A DNA stretch of 8,103 nt from Bacillota bacterium (GCA_030706065.1 JAUZPH010000155.1:1-8103); one strand, 5' to 3'. Numbered from the stretch's first letter, positions 1 through 6,791 are shown. Made by a program: numbers and translations. The notes: generated from the letters alone by a model not told the origin.

Positions 1-157
1 CCTTGTTAAAAAGATAATATTTATAGTTATCCCTGTTTATCAGGTCAAGAGATCTATATGGAGTATGAAGCATAACACTTTTCAGCTTTCCCAGCTTTTC
101 AGTGCCAAATTGGACAATGTGAAAATCAGTTCTTGTTTCAGTGAAAAGTGTATCCAT
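1..157 (-). CDS. Arginine deiminase/amidinotransferase-like protein, N-terminal fragment
   Basis: The minus-strand frame opens with ATG at 157-155 and stays open for 52 codons to the window edge, so the gene is partial and only its N-terminus is seen. A GAGGAGA ribosome binding site (174-168) lies 10 nt upstream. The product begins MDTLFTETRTDF, and residues 20-31 read EKLGKLKSVMLH. That resembles the start of the arginine deiminase/amidinotransferase fold, where a G-K-L-K-x-V-L-L-H-x-P strand precedes a loop and an L-x-F segment; here P33 and YYLFN near residue 48 fit. Enzymes of this superfamily hydrolyse or transfer groups on guanidino compounds such as arginine. The catalytic Cys, His and acidic residues lie further downstream and are outside the window, so neither activity nor substrate can be judged. 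It is divergent from the c-di-GMP operon with 348 nt between start codons, and no functional link is evident. The reading frame is well supported; the family call is moderate because it rests on one motif. Confidence 0.6.
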   Translation of the reverse strand, partial: MDTLFTETRTDFHIVQFGTEKLGKLKSVMLHTPYRSLDLINRDNYKYYLFNK

Positions 158-167
158 ATTCTCGGTA

Positions 168-173
168 TCTCCT
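168..173 (-). promoter_or_regulatory. Ribosome binding site of the left-edge gene
   Basis: AGGAGA on the minus strand, 10 nt before the ATG at 157-155. It is the main support for that start codon. Confidence 0.6.
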
Positions 174-304
174 CATCTTATTGTAACCTATAGTTTATGC
201 ATATTTAATTAATTGATACCTGGGCAGGACGGCATTTACTGAAAGTAAGAAAGTAGAAATATAGGATTTTTGCAGGAAATATGAGTGCAATATAGATTAT
301 AAAC

Positions 305-333
305 TTGAAAGAATAATTTTCGGATGATAAAAT
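305..333 (+). promoter_or_regulatory. Sigma-A promoter of the c-di-GMP operon
   Basis: TTGAAA at 305-310 is separated by exactly 17 nt from TAAAAT at 328-333. Each box matches five of six consensus bases (TTGACA, TATAAT). An extended -10 TGA (325-327) directly precedes the -10 box, and the upstream DNA is AT-rich. Transcription would begin near 340, giving a leader of about 165 nt before the first start codon. This is the best promoter candidate in the window and sits where an operon promoter is expected. The basis is sequence match only. Confidence 0.65.
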
Positions 334-358
334 ATATTCATAAGGTTTTTAAAATTTG

Positions 359-385
359 CACACTAAATGATAATATAGATGTGTG
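359..385 (+). other. Small leader hairpin
   Basis: CACAC (359-363) can pair with GTGTG (381-385) around a 17-nt AT-rich loop, in the first 50 nt of the predicted transcript. Outside it, GGTTTT (344-349) is complementary to AAAACC (404-409), which is the left base of the terminator-like hairpin. The two arrangements could be mutually exclusive. The structure is modest and the regulatory reading is inference. Confidence 0.3.
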
Positions 386-403
386 TTTTAATAATTTGAT
401 AAT

Positions 404-445
404 AAAACCGATATTAAGCTCGTATAGTCTTTATATCGGTTTTTT
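404..445 (+). terminator. Intrinsic-terminator-like hairpin in the operon leader
   Basis: AAAACCGATAT (404-414) is perfectly complementary to ATATCGGTTTT (433-443), an 11-bp stem with an 18-nt loop; three further inner pairs (AAG 416-418 with CTT 429-431) are possible. The T run at 440-445 forms the end of the stem and continues just past it, as in intrinsic terminators. The stem has only three G-C pairs, so termination may be partial. It lies after the predicted promoter and about 60 nt before the first start codon, the classic place for an attenuator. It could also end a short independent transcript. Confidence 0.5.
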
Positions 446-493
446 AACATCTTTAGCAGAGAAGTTAACGGGTGAAGAAGTGAAAACGAATGT

Positions 494-498
494 GGAGG
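494..498 (+). promoter_or_regulatory. Ribosome binding site deciding the first start codon
   Basis: GGAGG lies 4 nt before ATG 503 and 7 nt before ATG 506. The 7-nt spacing, and the paralogue downstream that also begins MLQ with 7-nt spacing, favour ATG 506. Confidence 0.75.
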
Positions 499-505
499 AT
501 GAATG

Positions 506-3500
506 ATGCTTCAAATAATAATATCATCAATTTTTTATGTAACATTTATCCTATATGTATTCCTGGGGGTATACAGCATTGCACTCAATAGGAAAGCTGC
601 TTTAAACCGTATATTCTTACTTGTTTGTATCAGCTTTTCTGTATGGGCATTTACTTTTGCAATGGGAAATGTATCTAAAACCTTTGAGGAAGCGGTATTA
701 TGGCGCCGTATTTCTTCACTTGGCTGGGGAGTCAGTTACAGCATAGTACTACATTTTGCACTTGTTTTAACAGAGCGGAAAAATATTTTGAGAAGTAGAG
801 GAGTTTATGCAGCAATATATATACCTGCTGCCTATAATGTGTACTATTATGCTGTAAGTGGCAGTACCCAGTACCGATTGGAACGCACCATTGCTGGGTG
901 GGCAAGCCTTCCGCTGAAGGGCTTTGGGGACATGTTCTTCAATGTATACTATTCTCTTTTCTCCTTGTTGACTCTTATGTTGATTCTCAGGTGGTATTTT
1001 ACTACAAAGGACGAGATGAAAAGAAAACATGCCATCTATATATTTACATCACTTGCTGTATCCTTGTTATTAGGTACGATAACAGATATATTAGCCAACA
1101 GGTATTTAAGCTTCAAGATTCCCTCTTTGGCACCCATTATAATTCTGATACCCATTGTAACGATTTTTTACACTATACATAAATACGGCTTGATGGTTCC
1201 GGTTGAAAAGCAGAAGACTTTTCAGGAGGGCACTATTTTAAGCACAGACAACCGTACTTTTTTATTCAGATATATTTCATTGGTAATTGTTATCGGATGC
1301 GTAATAAATGTAATCTTATCTTTTGCACATACTAAAGGACTGGTCCTTGGTGGTGTATTAAATGTAATTTTGCTCTTGTGCGGCGTTTTCATGTTTGCAA
1401 TTTCTACAATTATTCAATCGCCTAAACTCCAGGATAATGTTCTGCAAATTTTGTTAACCGTGGCTATGATAGTTGTGATGTTTATTTATTATGATAAAGC
1501 TGTCAGCAATACAGTTTGGCCGGTACCGTTGTTTTTCATAATATTGACTATCATCTTCAATAACAAAAAAATGCTGGCCATTGTTGCTTCTGCCGGCCTG
1601 CTGATTGAACTGGTGACTTGGGCCAGAATTCCGGAATTAGAGATTAGGATAGCAGCAGGAGACTACTCTTTTAGAATTGCATTTTATATATTAGGTGTAA
1701 CCTTAACCGCATATATTAGTAAGATCTATGTTTCAAGATTAAGAGAAAACGAAAAACAAACCCAATTTCAGGAGATGATTTCTTCAATTTCCACCAGCTT
1801 TGTCACTGTAGCCGGCGGCAATTTTCATGAAAAGGTCATGGAGATGCTGAAAAAGAGCGGGTGCTACACCTACGCAGACCGCAGTTATATAGGTATGTTC
1901 CATGAAGGCCAAAAGAGAATCAGCATTACCCATGAATGGCTTGGGGAGGGGATGCCTCAGGTTGCATCCAGTCCAAATGGGTTTGATTCCATAAACTTTA
2001 CCTGGTGGAGCAGCCAATTACTCCAGAATAAAATTGTCTTTATCCCATCAATTGAGGCACTGCCATCAGAAGCTAAACCTGAAAGAGAGCTTATGAAAAG
2101 CAGAGGAGTAAACTCCCTTATTTTTATCCCAATAGCAAACAAAGACAAAGTTATTGGATTTATCGGGTTTGACAAAATTGCAGATCTGAAAGGATGGCGG
2201 ATAGAAGACAATGAACTGCTAAGGGTACTGGCTAACATAATGGCGGATGCCATGACTAAAGTAGAAGTAGAAAAGGAAATGAACTATCTGGCTTATTATG
2301 ATGCATTGACAGGGCTTCCTAACAGGACTCTTCTTAATAACCGGCTGGAGCAGGCAATTCAGCTGGCAGGAAGAATCGAGAAATACGTGGGAGTAATATT
2401 TTTGGATTTAGACGGGTTTAAAGGAGTTAACGATACTATTGGCCATGATTGTGGAGACAATTTGCTGAAACAGGTGGGCGAGAGACTGGCTAACTGCACC
2501 AGGAAGTATGATACTGTAGCAAGGTTTGGCGGAGATGAGTTTCTCATTATGATACCGCAGGCCTCCCGTGTGGAAGATATTGAAGCCGCTGCAAAAAAGG
2601 TTATGGAAGCCTTTCGCAGCCCGGTTGTGATAAATGAGCAGGAGTTTTTTATATCCACAAGTGCCGGTATTGCGGTATTTCCTCAGGATGGAGAAGATGG
2701 AAATACCCTTATAAAAAATGCAGACCTGGCAATGTATCATGCAAAAAATAATGGAAAGGGTCAGTATGTTTTCTGTTCAACAGGCATGAAGGATAATGTG
2801 TTAAAGAGAATGACCCTGACAAACAGCTTGTACAGAGCACTGGAAAGGAACGAACTTGTGCTTTACTATCAACCCCAGGTGAGTTTGAAAACTAAAGAGA
2901 TTATAGGTTTGGAAGCCTTGATAAGATGGGATCATCCTGAGCTTGGGAGAATCCCTCCAAATGAATTTATACCTATTGCAGAACAAACCGGCCTTATAAA
3001 TTCCATCGGAGAATGGGTAATAAGAACAGCCTGCAGGCAAAACAAAGCCTGGCAGGATATGGGGCTGAAGCCGTTAAAGATGGCGGTAAATATATCAGTA
3101 GAGCAGTTTAGAAGCGGAAGCCTGCTGAAAATTGTTAAGGAATCCTTGGAAGAAACAGGCCTGGAACCCGGGTATTTGGAACTTGAGATTACGGAAGGCA
3201 TTGCCATGAAAGAGTCACAATATATTGTGGGAGCACTGCAGCAGCTGAAGGCTTTGGGGCTGGAAATCTCCATAGATGACTTTGGCATGGAATATTCCTC
3301 ATTGAGCCGGCTGAAGGATTTACCCATAGGCCGATTAAAGATGGACATGCAGTTTATCAGTGGAATAGCAGTAAACAGTAGAGCGGAATCCATAGTTACT
3401 GTCATAATTGACCTGGCAAAAAGCCTGGGGCTTAAAGTTATTGCGGAAGGTGTGGAGAAGGAAGTACAGGTGAACTTTTTGGAACAGGAACAGTGCGATG

Positions 3501-3601
3501 AAGTCCAAGGCTATTATTACTATAAGCCTATGCCAGAGGAAGAGGTCCAATGTGTTTTAGAGACAAGGGGACGGTGTTTTTGTCCCGCTAAACTCCATTA
3601 A
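506..3601 (+). CDS. Membrane-bound GAF-GGDEF-EAL protein, bifunctional c-di-GMP cyclase/phosphodiesterase (paralogue A)
   Basis: Predicted to make c-di-GMP from two GTP (GGDEF) and to hydrolyse it to pGpG (EAL), under control of a membrane sensor. From ATG 506 it has 1031 residues; ATG 503 would add one Met. Residues 4-225 hold seven hydrophobic segments resembling the 7TM sensor of histidine kinases (LNRIF, LWRRISSLGWG, LHFALVLTE). Residues 254-409 add about six more membrane segments of a type I do not recognise. A short linker leads to a GAF domain (about 421-590). The GGDEF domain (592-758) has GGDEF at 675-679, metal-site DLDGFK, the GHDCGDNLL loop and the inhibitory RKYD site at 666-669. 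The EAL domain (773-1012) has EALIRW at 803, NISVEQF, LEITEG, DDFG, LKMD, AEGVE and VQGYYYY, so all expected catalytic residues are present. Oddities: EAL loop 6 reads DFGMEYSS rather than DFGTGYSS, and the last 13 or so residues come from an inserted palindrome. It is first in a three-gene operon. No HAMP or PAS domain is visible. Confidence 0.93.
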   Translation: MLQIIISSIFYVTFILYVFLGVYSIALNRKAALNRIFLLVCISFSVWAFTFAMGNVSKTFEEAVLWRRISSLGWGVSYSIVLHFALVLTERKNILRSRGVYAAIYIPAAYNVYYYAVSGSTQYRLERTIAGWASLPLKGFGDMFFNVYYSLFSLLTLMLILRWYFTTKDEMKRKHAIYIFTSLAVSLLLGTITDILANRYLSFKIPSLAPIIILIPIVTIFYTIHKYGLMVPVEKQKTFQEGTILSTDNRTFLFRYISLVIVIGCVINVILSFAHTKGLVLGGVLNVILLLCGVFMFAISTIIQSPKLQDNVLQILLTVAMIVVMFIYYDKAVSNTVWPVPLFFIILTIIFNNKKMLAIVASAGLLIELVTWARIPELEIRIAAGDYSFRIAFYILGVTLTAYISKIYVSRLRENEKQTQFQEMISSISTSFVTVAGGNFHEKVMEMLKKSGCYTYADRSYIGMFHEGQKRISITHEWLGEGMPQVASSPNGFDSINFTWWSSQLLQNKIVFIPSIEALPSEAKPERELMKSRGVNSLIFIPIANKDKVIGFIGFDKIADLKGWRIEDNELLRVLANIMADAMTKVEVEKEMNYLAYYDALTGLPNRTLLNNRLEQAIQLAGRIEKYVGVIFLDLDGFKGVNDTIGHDCGDNLLKQVGERLANCTRKYDTVARFGGDEFLIMIPQASRVEDIEAAAKKVMEAFRSPVVINEQEFFISTSAGIAVFPQDGEDGNTLIKNADLAMYHAKNNGKGQYVFCSTGMKDNVLKRMTLTNSLYRALERNELVLYYQPQVSLKTKEIIGLEALIRWDHPELGRIPPNEFIPIAEQTGLINSIGEWVIRTACRQNKAWQDMGLKPLKMAVNISVEQFRSGSLLKIVKESLEETGLEPGYLELEITEGIAMKESQYIVGALQQLKALGLEISIDDFGMEYSSLSRLKDLPIGRLKMDMQFISGIAVNSRAESIVTVIIDLAKSLGLKVIAEGVEKEVQVNFLEQEQCDEVQGYYYYKPMPEEEVQCVLETRGRCFCPAKLH
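1766..3557 (+). repeat. Long direct repeat, copy A (GAF-GGDEF-EAL cassette)
   Basis: This 1.79-kb stretch is repeated at 4969-6760 with a constant offset of 3203 bp and no indel. Anchors at the QFQEM codons, GGDEF (2528/5731) and EAL (2912/6115) all give the same offset. Two 60-nt samples compared by eye differ at 2 and 4 positions. By-eye protein comparison gives about 56 differences in about 600 residues. Upstream of about 1740 the similarity drops sharply. Confidence 0.85.
3560..3587 (+). repeat. REP-like palindrome inside the 3' end of paralogue A
   Basis: GAGACAAGGGGACGG followed by TGTTTTTGTCCC forms a hairpin of GGGAC (3568-3572) with GTCCC (3582-3586). An alternative pairing of GACAA (3562-3566) with TTGTC is also possible. 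I recall short elements with this GGGGACGG...TTGTCCC pattern being dispersed in clostridial genomes, often near REP-associated transposases; this is memory, not a search. Paralogue B lacks it: both proteins align to a final V/I-L, after which B ends in VK while A continues ETRGRCFCPAKLH. The element therefore supplies the C-terminal tail of A and its stop lies just beyond. Confidence 0.6.
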
Positions 3602-3686
3602 ATCTGATAAGTAACATAAATATAGATAAAACCATGGAATTAGTGTGCAAGGCAGTAACAGACAGTATGCTTATTATTAATTACAA

Positions 3687-3692
3687 AGGAGG
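3687..3692 (+). promoter_or_regulatory. Ribosome binding site deciding the start of paralogue B
   Basis: AGGAGG lies 7 nt before ATG 3700. The frame is open from an earlier ATG at 3634, but that codon has no ribosome binding site. The protein from 3700 aligns with paralogue A from its first residue (MLQ...), so 3700 is the likely start. Confidence 0.85.
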
Positions 3693-3699
3693 ACAAAGA

Positions 3700-6600
3700 A
3701 TGCTTCAAGCAGGAATTTCACTGATATTTTTCGTGACATTTATTCTCTATACTCTTCTTGGCATTTACAGTATAAACCTGCACAGTAGGGCACTCCTGAA
3801 TAGAGTGTTTTCACTTCTTTGTCTTTGTTTTGCCATATGGACTTTTGCCTTTGCACTCTCTAATTCCTATAATTCTTCTGTAGATGCTCTGTTGTGGCGC
3901 CGCGCTGCCTCACTTGGATGGGGAGCAGCATTCAGCGTTGTTTTACATTGTACTCTTATATTAACGGAAGAAAGCAGGGTTTTAAAACTAAAATGGATAT
4001 ATGCGGTGCTCTATCTGCCGGCAGCCATCAGTGTATTTGCTTTTGGCCTTTTCGGCAAGGTGGCAGTCAGGCAGTATAATTTAGTGAAAACAGCAGCGGG
4101 TTGGGGCAATATTCCGTTAAATAATTTTTGGGATATTTTCTATGATATCTACTATTTGAGTTTCTCCTTAATTGCCTTAGGTCTTCTTTTACGATGGTAT
4201 AAAAGGACTGAAAGCAGAACTAAGAAAAAACAGGCACTTTTTTTAATAGTCTCTGTTTTTGCTGCAGTGGTATTCGGAACTATTTCGGAGATGGTGGCAA
4301 ACTCCTATCTGTCCACAAAGATACCATCTATGGCTCCAATAATTATTCTGATACCCGTAACCGCTATTCTTTACATTATAAAAAATCATGGGCTGCTGCA
4401 GTCTTCCGATAAAGGCAAATTATATCAGGAAGGGATTATTTTAAGCAACGAAAAACATTCCCTGTTCATAAGATATATCGGCATTATATTTTTTATCGGC
4501 AGTGTTCTCAATTTATTGCATTATTTTTTCTATAATGAAAAGCTTGTAACGGTACTGCTCTTCAGCAGCGTGTTCATATTCATGGGAGTTTTCATATTGG
4601 TGCTGCCTGTTATGCAATTATCCAACAAAACAGAAGAAGCAATACTTACTGTTTTAATAATAATAACAATAATAATAACTTTAATAAGATTTCTTCACAT
4701 CTATGCCAGTAACATTGTCTGGCCGATACCTCTGATTTTCATGATGATTACTATTATATTTAATAATAAAAAAATGTTTTTAAGTATTGCCTCAGTCAGC
4801 TTGGTTACGGTAATTTGGTCTTGGTATGATGTTCCGGAGTTGACAATACAAGTTGGGATGTTAGATTATTTAGCCAGAATTGTATTATATGGCATGTGTA
4901 CAATTTTAGCCGTCTATATTAATAATACATATATACTCAGGCTGAAAGAAAATGAAAAACAAGTTCAATTTCAGGAGATGATTTCCTCAATTTCCACCAG
5001 CTTTGTCACTGTCACCGGTGGCAATTTTGATGAAAAGGTCATGGAGCTGCTGAAAAAGAGCGGGTGCTGCACCTACGCAGACCGCAGCTATATAGGTATG
5101 TTCCAGGAAGGCCAGAAGAGAGTCAGAATTACCCATGAATGGCTTGGGGAAGGGATGCCTCAGGTTGCATCCAGTGAAAATGGATTTGATTCCGCAGGCT
5201 TTACCTGGTGGGGGGGACAATTGCTCCAGAATAAAATTGTCTTTATCCCATCCATAGAAGCACTGCCATCAGAAGCTGAACCTGAAAGAGAGCTTATGAA
5301 AAGCAGGGGAGTAAACTCGCTTATTTTTATCCCGATATCAAACAAAGACAAAGTTATTGGATTTATCGGGTTTGACAAAATTGTAAATCTGAAAGCATGG
5401 CGGATAGAAGACAATGAACTGCTGAGGGTGCTGGCTAACATAATGGCTGATGCTATGACCAAGGTAGAAGTTGAGAAAGAAATGAACTATCTGGCTTATT
5501 ATGATGCTTTGACAGGCCTTCCTAACAGGACTCTTCTTAATAACCGGCTGGAGCAGGCAATTCAGCTGGCCGGAAGAATTGAGAAATTCGTAGGAGTTAT
5601 ATTTTTGGATTTAGACGGGTTTAAGGGAGTTAACGATACTCTTGGCCACGATTGGGGGGACAACTTGCTAAAACAGGTGGGCGAGAGGCTGGCTAATTGC
5701 ACCAGGAAGTATGATACTGTAGCAAGGTTTGGCGGAGATGAGTTTCTTGTTATGATACCACAGGCCTCCCAGGTGGAAGATATTGAAGCCGCTGCAAAAA
5801 AGGTTATGGAAGCCTTCAGCAGGCCGATTTTGATAAATGAGCAGGAGTTTTTTATATCCACAAGTGCCGGGATTGCGGTATTTCCTCAGGATGGAGAAGA
5901 TGGAAATACCCTTGTAAAAAATGCAGACCTGGCAATGTATCATGCAAAAAATAATGGAAAGGGTCAATATGTTTTCTGTTCAACGGTCATGAAGGATAAT
6001 GTATTAGAGAGAATGACCCTGACAAACAGCTTGTACAGAGCGCTGGAAAGGAACGAACTTGTGCTTTACTATCAGCCCCAGGTGAGTTTGAAAACTAAAG
6101 AGATTATAGGGTTGGAAGCCTTGATAAGATGGGATCATCCTGAACTTGGGAGAATCCCTCCAAATGTATTTATACCTATAGCAGAACAAACCGGCCTTAT
6201 AAATTCCATCGGAGAATGGGTAATAAGAACAGCCTGCAGCCAAAACAAGGCCTGGCAGGATATGGGGCTGAAGCCGTTAAAGATGGCGGTAAATATATCA
6301 GTAGAGCAGTTCAGAAGCGGAGGCCTGCTGAATATTGTCAGGAAGTGTCTGGAGGAAACGAGCTTAGAAGCAAGGTATTTGGAACTTGAGATTACGGAAG
6401 GTACTGCCATGAAAGAGTCCGAATATATTGTAGGAGCACTGCAGGAGTTAAAGGCTCTGGGTCTGGAAATCGCCATAGATGACTTTGGAATGGAATATTC
6501 CTCATTGAGCCGACTGAAGGATTTACCCATAGACCGGTTAAAGATGGACATGCAGTTTGTCAGTGGAATAGCAGTAGACAGTAAAGCAGAATCCATAGTT

Positions 6601-6771
6601 ACTGTAATAATAAAACTGGCAAAAAGGTTAGGGCTTAAAGTTATTGCAGAAGGCGTGGAGAAGGAAGTACAGGTGAACTTTCTGGAACAAGAACAGTGCG
6701 ATGAAGTCCAAGGCTTTTATTACTATAAGCCCATGCTAAAGGAAGAGGCCCAGTGTATTTTGGTAAAATAA
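3700..6771 (+). CDS. Membrane-bound GAF-GGDEF-EAL protein, bifunctional c-di-GMP cyclase/phosphodiesterase (paralogue B)
   Basis: A tandem paralogue of the gene ending at 3601, with the same layout: seven N-terminal membrane segments of the histidine-kinase 7TM type, a second block of about six segments, GAF (about 424-593), GGDEF and EAL. It has 1023 residues from ATG 3700. GGDEF is at 678-682 with the inhibitory RKYD at 669-672. EALIRW starts at 806, followed by NISVEQF, LEITEG, DDFG, LKMD, AEGVE and VQGFYYY, so cyclase and phosphodiesterase motifs are complete. EAL loop 6 again reads DFGMEYSS. The membrane half is only about half identical to paralogue A by eye, whereas the cytoplasmic half is about 90% identical. 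The two proteins may thus sense different signals and share one output. It lies 98 nt after paralogue A with no terminator between, so probably in the same transcript. It ends normally in ILVK without the palindrome-derived tail of A. Confidence 0.93.
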   Translation: MLQAGISLIFFVTFILYTLLGIYSINLHSRALLNRVFSLLCLCFAIWTFAFALSNSYNSSVDALLWRRAASLGWGAAFSVVLHCTLILTEESRVLKLKWIYAVLYLPAAISVFAFGLFGKVAVRQYNLVKTAAGWGNIPLNNFWDIFYDIYYLSFSLIALGLLLRWYKRTESRTKKKQALFLIVSVFAAVVFGTISEMVANSYLSTKIPSMAPIIILIPVTAILYIIKNHGLLQSSDKGKLYQEGIILSNEKHSLFIRYIGIIFFIGSVLNLLHYFFYNEKLVTVLLFSSVFIFMGVFILVLPVMQLSNKTEEAILTVLIIITIIITLIRFLHIYASNIVWPIPLIFMMITIIFNNKKMFLSIASVSLVTVIWSWYDVPELTIQVGMLDYLARIVLYGMCTILAVYINNTYILRLKENEKQVQFQEMISSISTSFVTVTGGNFDEKVMELLKKSGCCTYADRSYIGMFQEGQKRVRITHEWLGEGMPQVASSENGFDSAGFTWWGGQLLQNKIVFIPSIEALPSEAEPERELMKSRGVNSLIFIPISNKDKVIGFIGFDKIVNLKAWRIEDNELLRVLANIMADAMTKVEVEKEMNYLAYYDALTGLPNRTLLNNRLEQAIQLAGRIEKFVGVIFLDLDGFKGVNDTLGHDWGDNLLKQVGERLANCTRKYDTVARFGGDEFLVMIPQASQVEDIEAAAKKVMEAFSRPILINEQEFFISTSAGIAVFPQDGEDGNTLVKNADLAMYHAKNNGKGQYVFCSTVMKDNVLERMTLTNSLYRALERNELVLYYQPQVSLKTKEIIGLEALIRWDHPELGRIPPNVFIPIAEQTGLINSIGEWVIRTACSQNKAWQDMGLKPLKMAVNISVEQFRSGGLLNIVRKCLEETSLEARYLELEITEGTAMKESEYIVGALQELKALGLEIAIDDFGMEYSSLSRLKDLPIDRLKMDMQFVSGIAVDSKAESIVTVIIKLAKRLGLKVIAEGVEKEVQVNFLEQEQCDEVQGFYYYKPMLKEEAQCILVK
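4656..4679 (+). repeat. 12-bp perfect tandem duplication within paralogue B
   Basis: AATAATAATAAC occurs twice in direct succession (4656-4667 and 4668-4679). It falls in a membrane segment and encodes a run of Ile with two Thr. The unit is a multiple of three, so slippage would change length without shifting the frame. Confidence 0.8.
4969..6760 (+). repeat. Long direct repeat, copy B (GAF-GGDEF-EAL cassette)
   Basis: Partner of the repeat at 1766-3557, offset 3203 bp. Its left boundary falls at the linker between the last membrane segment and the GAF domain. Its right boundary is a few codons before the stop, where paralogue A carries the palindrome. Confidence 0.85.
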
Positions 6772-6791
6772 TCTGCAAAAGATATTGTTTT

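Larger units (their letters stand above)
158..505. other. Divergent intergenic and leader region
   Basis: This gap of 348 nt is AT-rich and separates the minus-strand gene from the c-di-GMP operon. Positions 180-300 hold no convincing gene or RNA; a small TTACT-gaa-AGTAA inverted repeat occurs around 236-248 and is too short to interpret. A weak TACAAT -10-like box for the minus-strand gene can be read near 177-182 on the reverse strand, without a good -35. The right part holds the operon promoter (305-333) and a leader with two hairpins. An open frame from ATG 324 overlaps the promoter -10 box and lacks a ribosome binding site, so I do not regard it as a gene. Confidence 0.6.

Noticed and set aside
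158..505. c-di-GMP-I (GEMM) riboswitch upstream of the operon
   Set aside because: I looked for the conserved GEMM core segments and tetraloop/receptor arrangement and did not find them. A divergent or class II aptamer cannot be excluded by eye.
324..506. Open frame of 60 codons overlapping the start of paralogue A
   Set aside because: Its ATG lies between the promoter -35 and -10 boxes, it has no ribosome binding site, and it runs through the leader hairpins. Its peptide resembles nothing I know.
898..1182. Plus-strand open frame within the membrane region of paralogue A
   Set aside because: It overlaps a well-supported gene in another frame and has no independent support.
2932..3405. Long minus-strand open frames antisense to the GGDEF-EAL regions (here, and at matching places in paralogue B)
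   Set aside because: They recur at the same positions in both paralogues because the coding strands are similar. They lack ribosome binding sites and protein-family features, so they are shadows of the plus-strand genes.
3634..3699. Upstream in-frame start for paralogue B adding 22 residues
   Set aside because: There is no ribosome binding site before 3634, the extra residues have no counterpart in paralogue A, and a strong AGGAGG sits 7 nt before ATG 3700.
4657..4682. 12-bp tandem repeat as the cause of the length difference between A and B sensors
   Set aside because: An ungapped alignment across this segment gives the same length in both proteins; the earlier apparent 4-residue insertion is cancelled by a 4-residue gap just upstream.
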